Under the pieces are notes generated by a model. It searched no databases, was not told the origin of the DNA, and saw only the letters and a list, made by a program, of their open reading frames with translations. The position numbers and the translations under genes are program-made. A DNA stretch of 64,000 nt from Cavia porcellus (lineage: Eukaryota; Chordata; Mammalia; Rodentia; Caviidae): assembly GCF_034190915.1 (NCBI RefSeq), contig NW_026947502.1, positions 38,470,785-38,534,784 on the forward strand, in the 5' to 3' direction. Numbering within the stretch: the first letter of the stretch is position 1; every line of letters begins with the position of its first letter. Positions 11,818 to 23,600 of the stretch are shown piece after piece.

Positions 11818-12344
11818 GTTTAATGAGATCTCAAGACACTGCGGTCTCCCTAATTCTATGGGGTACATGAATCATTGGCATGAAATGTTTAACCTAATAC
11901 ATCATATAGATCCATTTGATTTTCCTAATTGACCACTTGTGGGATGTCAGGAATTTAGCGATTCCATACATGAACACTTTAAATTTCTTTGGCAGAGTAG
12001 GAAATATAGGGATGCTGGCTGGTTGGTCTTAGCATCCTGGGACAAACTACTGAAAGAAAATGGTGAGTGAGCTTGAAATATCCATAGGAAGCCTAAAGTC
12101 TTCTGGCTGTTAGCACAAATTAGTAAAGGGAAATAAGGAGCTCAAATATTCAAATTCCCAGATCCAGACACAGATAAGAAATTTAAAAGTTTCTAAGTGT
12201 GTCCTGAAAGAAAATGTTTTCTCTTTTAACTGCAAGGCTGAGATTTCAGAGACCCAAACACAGGCATTTATACTTCGATTGGCTGAACTGTAATGTAAGT
12301 TTAATGCTCAGCCTTGAGGGGTATCTGAAGCAGAGACGAAGACA
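11818..12344. other. unannotated DNA upstream of ERV remnant
   Basis: It may include decayed retroviral leader sequence, since the gag-like remnant starts downstream, but no 5' LTR or primer-binding site is recognisable. Confidence 0.3.
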
Positions 12345-12742
12345 TTGATCAGAAAAGAATGGGATCTTATAAACTGGGATGGGGATGTGTGGGAGGACCC
12401 TGAGGAAGCCAAGGATGTTGAGTTCTTAGATTCTGATGGGATTATTTTGCCCGAGAAGGGGTTTTCGCCACCCACAGTAGCAGAGGCATTACTATGTCCA
12501 CGGCCTGGGAGCTGGCATCTCCCAGTATGCCTGGGGAAACTAATCCTGCTTTGACCACACTGGATAAAGCTGACACTCTTCAGGACCCACCCTCACCACC
12601 CGTTTTTGTCACTAGACCCAAAACCAGGCTCAAATCACAAAAGGCTCCTAAGGGTGAGATACATAGGGTGACCCACGAGGAAGCCTACTATTCTCCCAAA
12701 AAACTGCTTGAGTTTTCTCTGATTGTTTTAGCTTGGCATAAC
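12345..12742 (+). pseudogene. endogenous retrovirus gag remnant (candidate)
   Basis: Two overlapping open stretches (12345-12554 and 12494-12745, different frames) are unlike their surroundings. They are GC-richer and rich in acidic and proline residues. The second carries a proline/threonine-rich linker and then a THEE/YSPKKLLEF-like segment that resembles the start of a gammaretrovirus-type capsid. One frameshift near 12480-12494 would explain the split. Coding similarity ends abruptly at about 12740, where an LTR-like sequence begins, so the capsid body, nucleocapsid, pol and env are missing. Family assignment is by eye and tentative; this copy cannot encode a working protein. Confidence 0.5.
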
Positions 12743-13115
12743 TGATGCCATCTTGAGCCCTGCATTTAAATAGTGCCCTGTATTTGACCCAGGAAAATGG
12801 AAAATTACTCAGGGAACAAGTCCCATGAGAAAGCAGAATGAGCTGCACCCACAAGAGAAAAATTAACCTGCTCAGCAAATGAAGCAGGATACAGATGTCA
12901 ACCAAAAATTAATGTAAGAGTCTAGCTAAATTGTTTCCAACAGGATGTCTTTTTTGTGGTTCTCTGTTTTAAAAACTCTGTAACTTTCTAGTTCAGGGCC
13001 ACTCAGTAAGACTCAAACAGGGGTCCACACGAGTGGCCGTTGAGCTCAGCTAATTAAATTCCAAATTTATCAGTTTGGCTGCTTGGATTCCTCTATTGTT
13101 TATGAACCCACTTCA
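12743..13115 (+). mobile_element. ERV LTR (candidate 3' LTR)
   Basis: It begins 'tgatgccatcttgagccc' straight after the gag-like segment and can be ended at '...cccacttca', giving TG...CA ends and about 373 bp. Near the 3' side are 'gggtccacacgagtggcc' and an AATTAAA sequence ('gctaattaaattcc') that could be the poly(A) signal before the R-U5 part. No 5' partner LTR is seen. The limits are inferred, not proven by a target-site duplication. Confidence 0.5.
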
Positions 13116-13342
13116 TTATAAGCAGAGGCCCAGGTGAGCAAGCTTGGGAATGGGCAGGTGTAGGATAACGGTGGCAAAAACATACACCTGGATCAGGCTG
13201 CATTTGTTGATATGGGCCCATGAAGCAGTGATTCTGAAGTTAACGTTGCAGCTTGTGGTGTAAAGAAAGGTGTTGATAGTTTATTTGGTTGGTTTGCAGA
13301 ATAGGTAAATCATTTAGCCTATTAAAACTGGATAAGGAGATT

Positions 13343-13425
13343 GGGACGTTAGTTCAGCAGTAGAGGACTTGTCTAGCAAGCTCAAAGCCATGGGCTGTGT
13401 CCTCAGAACCAAAAAATTAAAAATA
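13343..13425 (+). mobile_element. ID-type SINE, older subfamily
   Basis: Sense copy: 'gttagttcagcagtagagga', then 'cttgtctagcaagctcaaag', then 'gtcctcagaaccaaaaaatt'. It has the common rodent ID layout ending in 'agcaccaaaa', not the 'ggtaccgata' ending of the copies at 11685, 36005 and 38463. The 13426-13690 spacer shows nothing further. Confidence 0.65.
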
Positions 13426-13689
13426 CATGTAGAAAGAATAAGAAGACAGCCATAGAGGTATAAGGATGTTAAACTTTCCAGATATGGGTAACAGGCTCTA
13501 AGGTGGGAGCAAACGTGCCCAGATTTGAGAAACCACAAGAAGGCCAGTGTGGCAGAGTGAGTGGGTGAGGAGCAGATGAAGCAGAGGCACGTGTGTGCAT
13601 TGAGGGAAATCACATGCCACTCTAAGCCTTCTATTTTTATTTCTAGTGAGAAGAGGAACTCTTGGATGATTTTGAACTGAGAAAATGAT

Positions 13690-14400
13690 CTAATTTACAT
13701 TTCATCAGCTATTTCCAGTCTACTGAGGAGCCCATCAGTGCCATTCCTTTCTGTTAGATTTTGGGTTTCTAGCATTTCCTCTCAATTCTTTCTTAGTTTT
13801 CACCTCTCTGGTTCCAGTATGCATCTCTTCCTGCAATGTTGCACGATGTCTCCATCAAAGCTCTTAGCATATTAATCATAGATATCTTAAATTGTCCACC
13901 TGATGACTCCAACATCTCATTTCCATATCTGAATCAGCTTCTGATGCTTGTTGAATGTTTAGGCTGGTTTTTATTTTTCCTTTTCTTTTTCTTTTCTAGC
14001 AGGGCTTGTAACTGTTTTTGAAAACACAGACACAATCTGGCCAGGAGTAGGGTGTGTTCTTTCTTGTAGGTCTGGTAAGAGTCTCAGATTTCCTCTACTG
14101 TTCATGTTTTCTGTGTTTGTTTTCTTTGGATTTCATAGAAACACTTCCAATAGAGTCTGGGGCCTGGAGTTTTTTATCTGATGTCCCCTGTTATGAAGCA
14201 GAATCCTCCCTGATGTGGTGGCAAGGTGTAGGGAAAGAAAGCATCCACACTCTTCTGGTTCTCAGGGCTATAGTGAGCTTGTTGGAGGTGTTTTCCATCC
14301 TCTGGGTTAGTAAGGTTCGGGTAAAACCATTACCTGTCTTCCAAAATGATTGCTTTTCCCTTTTTTCTTATTGGAATCACCTGGGAAGATAAACTTAGCA
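13690..14400 (-). mobile_element. old L1 fragment, antisense
   Basis: The order 'cttagcatattaatcataga', 'ccaacatctcatttccatat', 'cttctgatgcttgttgaatg' and later 'tttcttgtaggtctggtaag' and 'gagtctcagatttcctctac' matches an antisense 5' portion of ancient L1M elements. Similarity may continue weakly to 14760, with a possible ID-like antisense piece near 14455-14515. Short frames here are not genes. Confidence 0.5.
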
Positions 14401-16569
14401 GAAAGTGTGGAAACCAACTGCAGATAGGTAATTCTCAGAATTTTTTTCCTATTTCCTTTTTCTGATGCTAAAGGTCAAACCCAGAGACCGGCACACTCAG
14501 GCCATGTCCCTTTATTCCTTCAGGGTTCTTTACTCTCAAAGAAGCTCACACTGGCCCCCAGAAATCTGACGATTCATCTTCCCATACTGGCTTTCGCTGT
14601 GGGTTTCGCTGGTGGATCTAAGACAGTGATTTTTAGTTGATGCAGTTGTTTTTTGCTTTTGAATGTGGTAACTATTACTTCCAAGCTCTTTGTATGTCAC
14701 ACCAGAAACCAGGCTTCACCTGCATTTTAGCAGCCTCTCTTTAGTTGCAGTCTAAGAGTAAAATGTAAGAAAAGCAAGTACGGGGCTGACGGCCTACTTT
14801 ACTAATACAGATGCGGACTGATGGTAAATCTATCCACAATAACGGGGTAGGGGATGGGATATGGTTGGCTGCTGGATGTAGTCTGAAGGGTAGATTCTGG
14901 GTGGTTCCAACAGATTGCATGTCATATGTGAGAATGGGAGAGACAACCTGTGTGTGTGCAGAGGAGGCAGATGAAGAGAGGTGCCTCAGACAAGTGGGAG
15001 AGGGCCACACATGGAGTAAGACTGGTGGAGGGGCATACACCAGAAATGAAGCTTTGGATATATCTGTGGGTTGAGATATCTATGAAATATTCAGTGAGGA
15101 TGCTGACTGGATGTTTACATATGACTCTGAACTCCAGGAGAAGGCCTGACTAGGGATGTCAGCCCATGGGCTGTATTTAAAGACATGAGAGAGGGTTAGA
15201 AATCTTAGGGAGCACAGAGAGTGATGGCTGTGGACTGACTGCATCAGAACTTCGATGCTAAGAGAGCTAGAGGAGAGGGGAAGCCAGCAAAGGAGATTGA
15301 GGCAGGAGAAACAGTGAGGTTACAAGTTAGTAAAAAGGCAAGAGTTTGATATTCTGCATGCCAGAGACCAAAGTGATCAGTTGTATCAGATGCTGCTGAT
15401 AGTTTAATTCTATGCTGTTCCCTCTTTAATTTCTTATATGTTACATCATGGGCTTTTGATTTAGACTTGACTGTGCTTGAGTATAAAATAACTCATTAAA
15501 TAACTCCATGCATATCTTTAAAATCCACAAGCTATTAATATTTGACGATTTCTCAACCATATGTCTAATATTCTTTTTGTAAAGGCAGAGAAAAAGATAA
15601 CTCATAGACTAGTCCACTCTCCAGAAGAGAAACACGATTTCTATTTATAGTTAAATCCTATTTTGAGAGACTCAGTTTATCTCTCATATTGCAAAGTATT
15701 TTTGATTCTGAGTTGTCTTTGCTCTTGAATTTCCTTCCCCCTATTTAGTCAATGGCATTCACTGTCTAAAGGGAAAGATGATACAGTTTTTGAGCTGTAA
15801 GAACATGTTTCAAAAACTTTGAAATATGCAGTGTATAAAGTTTATGCAATAAAAAATAGATTTGGAAGAATAAATAAAGAGCTAGTCTGGTTTGCTTGTA
15901 GGTTAGCTAAGGACTTTTGGGACTGTCAGGACCAGGGAAGGGGAACGAAGTAAATGAGAAAGGAAAAGAGGAAAGTGCGATTATGGTATGTCTCAGAACG
16001 GAGCTTCTGTTGTGGTTGCTTGATAAAATTCAGGAAAGAGAAAACGCAAGATTTGAGAACGTTGGGAAGTTTGGAGGTTCAAGAGCATACTACCTTTCAA
16101 AGGTAAAGTTGCATGTGGTTGTCTAGACGAAGGGACCCCCGCAAGTTCTCCAGCCCCCAGACTTATCCAGTGGTTCACAGGGGAAAGGACTACCCAAAAG
16201 AGGGGGCAGGACCGAGGGGACCATGTGCATGCTTTGAGGAGAACACACATATTTTTTGACCACCTGATTTATGGAATGGAACTGTCTGTTTCACTAAAAG
16301 ACAACTCTGTTGTCCAAATTGTTTGGGCCAGGAATTAGAGAGGTTTCATGGCTGCTTTGTTCTTGTCCTGCTCCACACCCAACGCACTAGGAAACCCGGA
16401 CTGTTCCATTTATGAAATGTTTATGGAGTTAAACCACCGTTACCAGCTGTGCCATGGGGAAGTCTGCATCCTCTGCTTCCTCCTGCTGCTCTTTCATAGG
16501 TGATTGCCGTGGCTGCCGTAGTGTTTCCTGCCGCACCCTTCTGCACAGGGCAGGGAGAATGAGGCTTCT
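14401..16569. other. unannotated DNA
   Basis: No gene supported. Overlapping frames on both strands at 14741-15153 contradict one another and have no domain. Possible ID-like remnant near 14455-14515. The rest shows nothing I can name. Confidence 0.4.
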
Positions 16570-17060
16570 CAGCAGCACTCCTGTACTCCGCCCTCAGCCT
16601 CAGCACCCTGTAAGGTCCTGTGTGCTATGGAAATTCTCTCAGCTCCTTCCACTCTGTCCTTCTCACTGTCTTCTCCAGTCAGCCCTGCTGGGCTTCTTAC
16701 TGTGTCCTGGACGTGCCAAATAGATCTTTATCGCAAAGCCCTTCCTATCAGTCCCTCTTTTCTGGAATGTTCTTTACCTGTATTGACCCATGACTAGTTT
16801 TCTCATTTTATTCATCTTTCTGCTTACTTAGGCTTATCCAAGAGGACTTCCTTGACCACACTGAAAAAAATCTGCCATCACTCTTTTCTTAGTTTGCTTT
16901 ATTTTTCATCTTCGCTCTTAGCACTACTAAGTATAACATATATGCGTAATATGTGTTTGTCGTCTCTTACTAAACGTAAATTTGACAAAAACATCTGTTT
17001 ACTATTGTGCCAGTGACACTATAGTTCTTCAGTACATATTTACTGAATGGCTAAAGGAAA
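16570..17060 (+). mobile_element. L2-type LINE 3' end
   Basis: The order is 'tttctggaatgttctttacc', 'ccaagaggacttccttgacc', a middle with 'tagcactactaagtataaca', and a close with 'cagtacatatttactgaatg'. This matches L2 ('ggaacgctcttccc', 'agaggccttccctgacca', 'tagcacttatca', 'aataaatatttgttgaatga'). It is a well-preserved order for an old LINE. Confidence 0.8.
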
Positions 17061-17141
17061 CGATTGATGTACTTCTTCTCGGAGCCTTTGATATTCTGGC
17101 CACTAGTATCTATAAATTGTGAAATAGTCTTGGTTTGTCCT

Positions 17142-17164
17142 CCCCCCCCCCACACACACACACA
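17142..17164 (+). repeat. poly(C)/(CA)n microsatellite
   Basis: A run of about ten C followed by (CA)7. It is simple sequence with no associated element. Confidence 0.95.
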
Positions 17165-17759
17165 GCAGAGCCTCAGGGAAGGACTCCAAGTGGATAATTT
17201 TCATAAAATGTAATGTTGGGAACAGGGCTAAGGAATGGGGCATTGGGCTGTGACAAGGTAAAAGCTGATACAGGGATAATTTAACCAGTGTTGGCAGTAA
17301 TTGAGGGTGCAGTGTAGAGGATTATCGGAGCAGGGTTTCCTTTACTTCCCGTCAAGGATCAATGCCTGGGGCATTAGCGTCCTTGTACTTTTGGGTTGTA
17401 AACATGAGTGTCAAGTGGATCGTACTGAAGTTTCACAGCTGAGGTCAGGAAAGACGCAAGGTAGGAAGTCAGAAGTGTGCAGCACAGGTCTTCAAGGACA
17501 GACTGCCCACCAGGAGAGCACCCCGCACTCCCAGCTCCGGAACTCTGCTTTAGGTTGTTGAACTTGAAACTGCAGCTCAGTACCGATCAGGGCACAGCAA
17601 GAAGGAACTGGAAGAAATTATGTCTGGGGCTTTGCCGGCATACGGCTCCTGTTGCCACTAGCCAGAGCAGAGGTGTCATAGTTCATGGGACTTCAGGGTT
17701 GTCCCAGATTATTTATCAGGCTCTTGTGAAGACCTACTCAATAAAAGGGAGAAGTAAAA
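17165..17759. other. unannotated DNA
   Basis: Moderate GC with overlapping short frames (17301-17845) in different phases. None shows a domain or plausible splice pattern. Confidence 0.4.
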
Positions 17760-18500
17760 AGTATGATTGGCTCAGGTATCTTAATTGCATTCCAGAAGAA
17801 AACTCAAGAACATTCATTGCAATACACACGTTTTCAAACCCCTAAAATGTGAAATAAAAAATTTACAGCATCCAATTAAAAAGTCACTAGGAAAGCAAAG
17901 AAATAATAAAATACAATCAGTAACAAAGAGAAAACTTAATAAATCAAAACTGACTCAGGCCATAAATGAAAGACTTAGCAGCCTAGGACATTAAAGTAGT
18001 TATTGTAACTTTATTTACTGTGTTCAAAAGGTATGTGAAGTAATGGAGGATACAATTTAAAGATACTCAAATTGGACTTTAGAGATGAACAACAGAATAT
18101 GTGAGATCAAAAAATGCAATTATCAGACATTATATTCTCAGGGCTTATAGTAGTATAAGTAAGTGAGCTCAAAGGGATTGTAGGTTAGACCAATACACAA
18201 AATCCATTTTATTTCTTTTGTACTAGCAGTATCTACAAATTGAAATGAAAAATACTATTTACAATAGTTTCAAAACATGAAATGTTCTGCACTAACTCTG
18301 AATAGTGTTAACCAACAAAACTGCAAAACATTGCTTAAAGAAATTAAAGACAACATAAATGAAGAAATAATGGGTCTACCATGTTCATGAGTAAAAGTTG
18401 CTGAGTGAACTCACGGTAGACAAAAGAGATCACGATTGTCTTCTTGGCAAGGGCAGCCATCCTGCTCTTTCCATATTATTAAAAAACACTGTGGAAGCAC
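17760..18500 (+). mobile_element. old L1 remnant, ORF1 part joined to ORF2 part
   Basis: Positions 17780-18120 follow the ORF1 5' region of old L1M elements ('catccaattaaaaagtcact', 'cctaggacattaaagtagtt', 'actcaaattggactttagag'). From about 18230 the sequence matches ORF2 ('acaatagtttcaaaacatga', then 'gggtctaccatgttcatgag'). The intervening ORF1 and ORF2 parts are deleted. The open frames at 17477-17994 partly translate this remnant. Confidence 0.65.
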
Positions 18501-18596
18501 TTCAAATATTTTTTAACAAGAACCACTTTGAAGATAAGAGTCCATGTGCAGAAAAGATAAATAGATTGTAATTGGGTTTCAAAGGAGTCTTAAAAC

Positions 18597-18716
18597 TTGT
18601 TTTCTTTTTCTTCTGTTTATTCTATTTCTTTTCTTTTTCATTGATTCTTTCACCTTCTTTTGTCTTTTAAAATTTTTTCCTTTTCATTCTATTTGTTTCA
18701 TCTTTCTTTTCTATCT
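18597..18716 (+). repeat. polypyrimidine tract
   Basis: About 120 bases almost entirely C and T with occasional A or G. It is simple-sequence DNA without a clear repeat unit. Confidence 0.85.
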
Positions 18717-18740
18717 ATGCACTGAGAAATTGTTGACAAA

Positions 18741-18786
18741 TTGGGAAATGAGATGGTGGAGGTTTGGGAAATGAGATGGTGGAGGT
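18741..18786 (+). repeat. perfect 23-bp tandem duplication
   Basis: Two identical adjacent 23-bp units (18741-18763 and 18764-18786) with the core 'gaaatgagatggtgg'. There is no divergence between the copies. Confidence 0.97.
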
Positions 18787-20043
18787 TAGTTTAGCTAACT
18801 CCGTTTTCTGAATTAAATTTATGGAAAAACATGCTTTGTTCAAAAATGGAATCTTCTCGGCCAGCCCAATTCAGAAAGGCAAATATTCTTTATAAGACAG
18901 ATGTTCAAATAATGTGGGAGAAAGGTATTATCTCTGTATAAAATGACAAAGAATAATTATTATCTCAGGTATTTAAGGTTTCAAGTTCCAGATTTTTGCA
19001 TTTCCCCTCTGGTTCAAAAAATACTAATCACAGTCAAAATCTTTTCTAACTCTTTTCTTTTGCTTAGATTAAGAGAAAACAACTTCAGTAAAAATTAATC
19101 AGGAAAGGAATACTGAATGTAGCCTGGGTCAGCTCCAGGAGGTTTGAACTCGAAATTAAATTTCATCACTGTATTAATATTTAGTATCTATGTAGCATCG
19201 CATTCCCTGAACTTCGTAATCATCTAAGTGATGCGCTTCCATCAATCTTCAGATTCCAGGCTTCATTATCAGGTTCCAAGTGTCTTGTTCAGTGACTGAT
19301 GGTTCATTCTGCTGGCGGCTACTCGAGAGACTGCAGAGAGAGAAAAATCTCAGGTTCTTGAGCTATTTCGCAAAAGTAGCGTGGACTGTACTTCAATATG
19401 TCACCATTGAGAAGCTGTATTTTTATGTCCATGCCACAGCTGTGCTAAGGATTAAAATAAGAATTTAGCAACATGCTGACTCACCAGGGAGATTAATCAG
19501 TAGACACCAGCTCATGAGGGCTGTACGCGCTGGTAAAATTAAACAGTGAGCGGATGCTTCCCATTTCTGCCATGGGGGCTCTCACTTCACTCTGCATTAA
19601 GGGTGCAGAGAGCTGGGGATTATCAGGAACCTGTGCAGGTATATAAAGATGAAAGCCACCATATCTAACATTATTCATAGAAAGACACGAAAGGTCACTC
19701 ATCTCCCTGAGACTCATTTGGTGAACTTTTAATGAGTGATGGATGAACTGTAAAGGGTTGGTGCAGGGGCTGCCCCTGGGGAAGTTTGCTCAACTGCTGC
19801 TTCTCTGAACCATCCAAACCCTTTTCCAGTCTCTTCCATCATGGCCTTTCCTCTTGATGGTCTTCAGGCTGTGCCATTATTATTATTTTCATTCTGGGCA
19901 TTTTTGGAAAATGTATTTCCTTCAGGATATTCTTTGTTGAGATTTCAATGTCTGCACTTTCTTCGTTTCATATTTATTTGGGGAGACGGTGTTTCAGTAA
20001 GTGGTGGCCTCCTGCGTTTACATAAATCCAAGTGAGACATTTC
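18787..20043. other. unannotated DNA
   Basis: No repeat family recognised. An antisense frame at 19493-19717 has a non-repetitive, mixed composition but no domain, start context or splice partner, so it is not called. Confidence 0.4.
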
Positions 20044-20295
20044 TCATGCCAGGGCTCGGTCCAGCTTCCTTTCTCTGTAATCTTTCTGCATCTTAACTAT
20101 TAGCTGGCCTAGCCGGATTTTCCCCCTTTCTTCATTCCTACTTCCTTTCCTCCTCTGTTGCCTATATTCTGCTCTCGTCATTGTTGCCTCATCAACTCTA
20201 ATTCCTTGTTTCTTTGATATTTCCAAATAATTTGGATTCACATTCTGCTTCCAGTTTATTCTGCTGACTTGCAGAGGAATGGAATTGGGTGCACT
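20044..20295 (-). CDS. orphan coding-like open frame, unidentified
   Basis: The minus strand is open from just after a stop near 20296 to a TGA at 20044. The last 65 residues (from a GTG at 20241) are strongly charged and rich in Arg, Lys, Glu and Gln, for example TMTRAEYRQQRRKGS and KMQKDYRERKLDRALA. That composition suits a helical basic protein segment rather than random AT-rich DNA. An AG just upstream (about 20266) could be a splice acceptor, but its pyrimidine tract is weak. No family is recognised. It could be a terminal exon, a pseudogene fragment or chance. Confidence 0.2.
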   Translation of the reverse strand, partial: SAPNSIPLQVSRINWKQNVNPNYLEISKKQGIRVDEATMTRAEYRQQRRKGSRNEERGKIRLGQLIVKMQKDYRERKLDRALA

Positions 20296-22899
20296 TGGTC
20301 AAGTTGACATAAAGCTCAGAGAATCTGAAAACACAGATGGACTTCGAGGTCATGAGAGCATGGTGGGTGCAACAGGCAGGATAAGTCAGGGGAAAGTATC
20401 ATACAGCATACACAGGATATACAAGATGGATAGAAAAGAATTGGACCTGGGATGCTCCTTCCAAAATACATGACATTTACAAAGGACCATGTTTCACACC
20501 AGGTGATGGAGGAGGTTAGGTTCAAGAGACAAGGCAGTCTCTGGAGGAGGCACAGGCCTGGTGATCTGGCTCCCAATCTTTACGTCCCCAAGAGAATCAC
20601 TTGACTCAAGCACAAAGCCAATCCTTTTTGGAATGACTCACCTATTCAAGGCAGGTAGAATTATAAGCACATATGATAGCTGACATTTCCCAAGGTGCAT
20701 CAGGCAAATAGGGTCAGGCCACAGTGTCTCTGGTTTCTTAGACTGGATTTAAATTTTCATAAAGAATATGAGGTGCTAATTCAGTGATACCAAAGCAAAC
20801 AACCCTTAAATGTCAGCATTTGCCAAATTTACCATTTGGCAAAGTCAAATAAAGAGGCTAAGAAGCCAGCCAGGAGAAAATAATTATAGAATTTAATGTA
20901 AAACTTACTTGTTGGCTTGCATGTATGCTTTTATTCTTTATAACAAAAAAAAAAAAGCCAACTGATTGCACACATAGCTCTCCATCCTTAGCGCACCACT
21001 GTAAATACACACATCCATATGTGTGCATTCTTGGGAGTGTACTCATTTTTGTGTGGGCAGGCTCAGCACCATATGGGCAGGGTTGTGCATAGCACAGCAA
21101 CAGAACAGCTGCTGTACAGAGCTTCCTTTCCTGCTCAGGCACACTGATGACAGATTTCTGGGATTCTTCTTAGGGAAGCATCTGAGTCTGCCTCCCTGAG
21201 TTACCAGGCTCCCTAATCTTGCTACAATTTTATTTTCTTCCACCTCAGTGTCTAAGTCCTCATCCTCTAGTGAAAGCCAAGCAAATTCATGGCAGGTGAG
21301 GCACACCCAAGTCAAGATTGCTCCTGACAAGTCTAACACTGATAGTGGCTTATGTTCAGGGCTTCTCCTGTAGGGACCTCTCTTTCCTGCTCCTTACCAA
21401 GTATTCTTTTCCTCCCTCTTTCCTTTCAATTCCTCTTATTTCCTTCTTTTCAATCACCCCCTATAACATACACCCACACATTTCTTCTTAGTCTAGTGTT
21501 CTCAGGGCTTTAATTTCTGCCAGGAAGTCTTAAGTAATGATTTAGGTTAGGAATTTCACAGCTCTGTGAAATGTGGTTAGGCACCTGCAGATTGACAGAT
21601 ACTAAATGATCAAACATTTCTTTTTTGCAGAAGATATACTTGCATAGCTATCGATGCAGTGTCCTAACTGAAGACTGATTCAAAGGTGAAGATTTTTAAA
21701 AAATCACACACTGTTGCTGTAGCTTATTGAATATAGGAACAGATGTTTGAGGGAGATAGACTCTTGAGGATGTTGATTTCCCACCAAGAATCAGCGGTCC
21801 ATGAGTGAAGCCAGGACTTTAGAGACTTACCCACCAAGATTATGCTGCTTTTGAACTGGGAAGGACCCCTTACTCTCAGGGCATGATCATCCCCAATCCT
21901 CAGAAATCTGGCAGGTAATTCCTTGCAGTGTAAATCAATAATAGAAGATGGTAGAATTAAGCCATCTGTACCAAAGTGTTTAACTTTCTTTCAGAGGGGA
22001 GCAGTTCTAGAGTGTGATCATACTGAGGTATTAACTTGCTTTACGGTGTGTGCTGGGATGTTTTTCATCTCTTTGCCAGAGGAGGCAGCTGCCTTTAACA
22101 ATAAATCTTGTGAAATTTGCCACTTTGGAGGAATCATCTGGTTCAAAACAGAACTGTATAAGTAACATAAGGAAAAATACTCTAAATCTCTGCTCTATCA
22201 TAAACACCCTCAGAGCATTAGCATCTTATTTAGTATTCTATGCCTTGAATTATTTTTAGTAAGAAAGTCCTCTTAAGAGCTAACTCCCTAAGTTTTTAGC
22301 CATTTATTTTCTGGCCCTGTGTGGGATAAGAGTTCAGAACTTTAAATCGTTTCTGCATCTCAGTAAGGGCGAATGTATCTATAGAGAATGCAATAGGGTA
22401 CAAAGCACACTGACATCAACATCTCTGCATTTAAAACACTTCTCCTTGTGATCTTTTTGGATTCTGGGTTGCCCCCAAATGGCTTAGGAAGGAGGGACTG
22501 ACAGCAACATGATAAGAGAGCAAAGACACTATTACATTTTGTCTTTTCTGCCTACTGTGAGACTGAAGGTATCCTGTGTAGGAAAGGGAATTGCCAGAGT
22601 GGCTCCATTGTTTCCTGGGGTGGAACTTGGGGTCCCCTCCATGGGCTGGGCTGTGTTGGGAGGCTGACATTCATCCAGAGATTGGTGCTTGTCTGAGGTA
22701 TGCCCTGTTTCCAGCCTTAACCTTGGCTCTGCTTTTTCTGCTAAGGTTTCCTCTACCAGTTTCCCAAGCAGAAAATGTGCTTGGCAGCTCAATTCCGGAA
22801 TTGTGGCCAGGAGGCAGGCTCGATGCTGAGAGGCCCAGCAACAACCATGGAAGAACTGATTAGCTTTTAAGAGCAGACCTCCACCAGACAGGCAGGAGT
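20296..22899. other. unannotated repeat-poor DNA
   Basis: No transposon or exon is recognised. The short frames at 20279-20576, 20858-21339 and 22431-22863 overlap on opposite strands and show no domain. The sequence is more even in base composition than the flanks. Confidence 0.4.
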
Positions 22900-23600
22900 C
22901 TAAAGAGTAAATAGAGGTGCTGGCCCTGAATTTTTTTTTTTACAGGGCCCAGGGGGGTTTGTTCATTGGCGTTTGAATTTCTATAGAAAAGCTCTGTGAA
23001 GGTCTAAATTAAACCAAGCTGACCCCTTTCATAACCCAAGTTATTTACAGTTCACAGGTCTTTGGAGAGCTCTAGTTTACATGCAGTTGAAAATAGGTCC
23101 CTATTGGCAAAGGTAGCCCACTTTGGAGCTATTTACATTATGCTACCTCGCTTCCCTTTGGTGTGGCAGAAAATTCTGAAAGCAAAGCCAGAAGAAGCGG
23201 CCCACTGTAAACATGTCTTTGTTTCTCAGCAAAGGAAAGGTGCTGGAATGGGGGAATAACAAAGAAAACAGCCAGCTCCTAGACAGCAAATAACCGAGTT
23301 CTCCCTATAATTAAATGCATTCCTCGGAATAATAACTAAGTAGCAGGAAGGAAATCAAGAAACACCTCCTCCCCTCCAGTGCAACTGATTTCCTTTTCAG
23401 CCTTAACACTCAGATCAGCCAAGAAAACTGGCACTGATTATAGCACTCAGTTTCCCCCTTTTGCTCCTTATGGAGAGCGTAATTAAGTTAAATAGCTCTC
23501 AGTGCTTGAGATCTGGTTTGTGTCAAAGTCAAGTCAACTACTAGTTCAAATTTGTTCGTAGGCACCTTGATTTTACCCCTTAGCCCTCACTCGTCCCCAT
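22900..23600. promoter_or_regulatory. candidate conserved non-coding block
   Basis: A repeat-free stretch with many motif-like words: 'cataacccaag', 'tataattaaatgcat', 'gcgtaattaagttaa' (homeodomain-type TAATTA-like cores) and 'ctttgttt' (SOX-like). Absence of transposons and dense AT-rich binding-site words are typical of developmental enhancers, but conservation cannot be judged from one genome. Confidence 0.2.

Noticed and set aside
11266..11868. 200-residue minus-strand open frame, longest in the window
   Set aside because: It runs through an ID SINE and translates its poly(T) as a lysine run, then continues through an old repeat.
14741..15153. Overlapping 60-100-residue frames on both strands
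   Set aside because: They conflict in phase and strand and show no domain or plausible exon borders.
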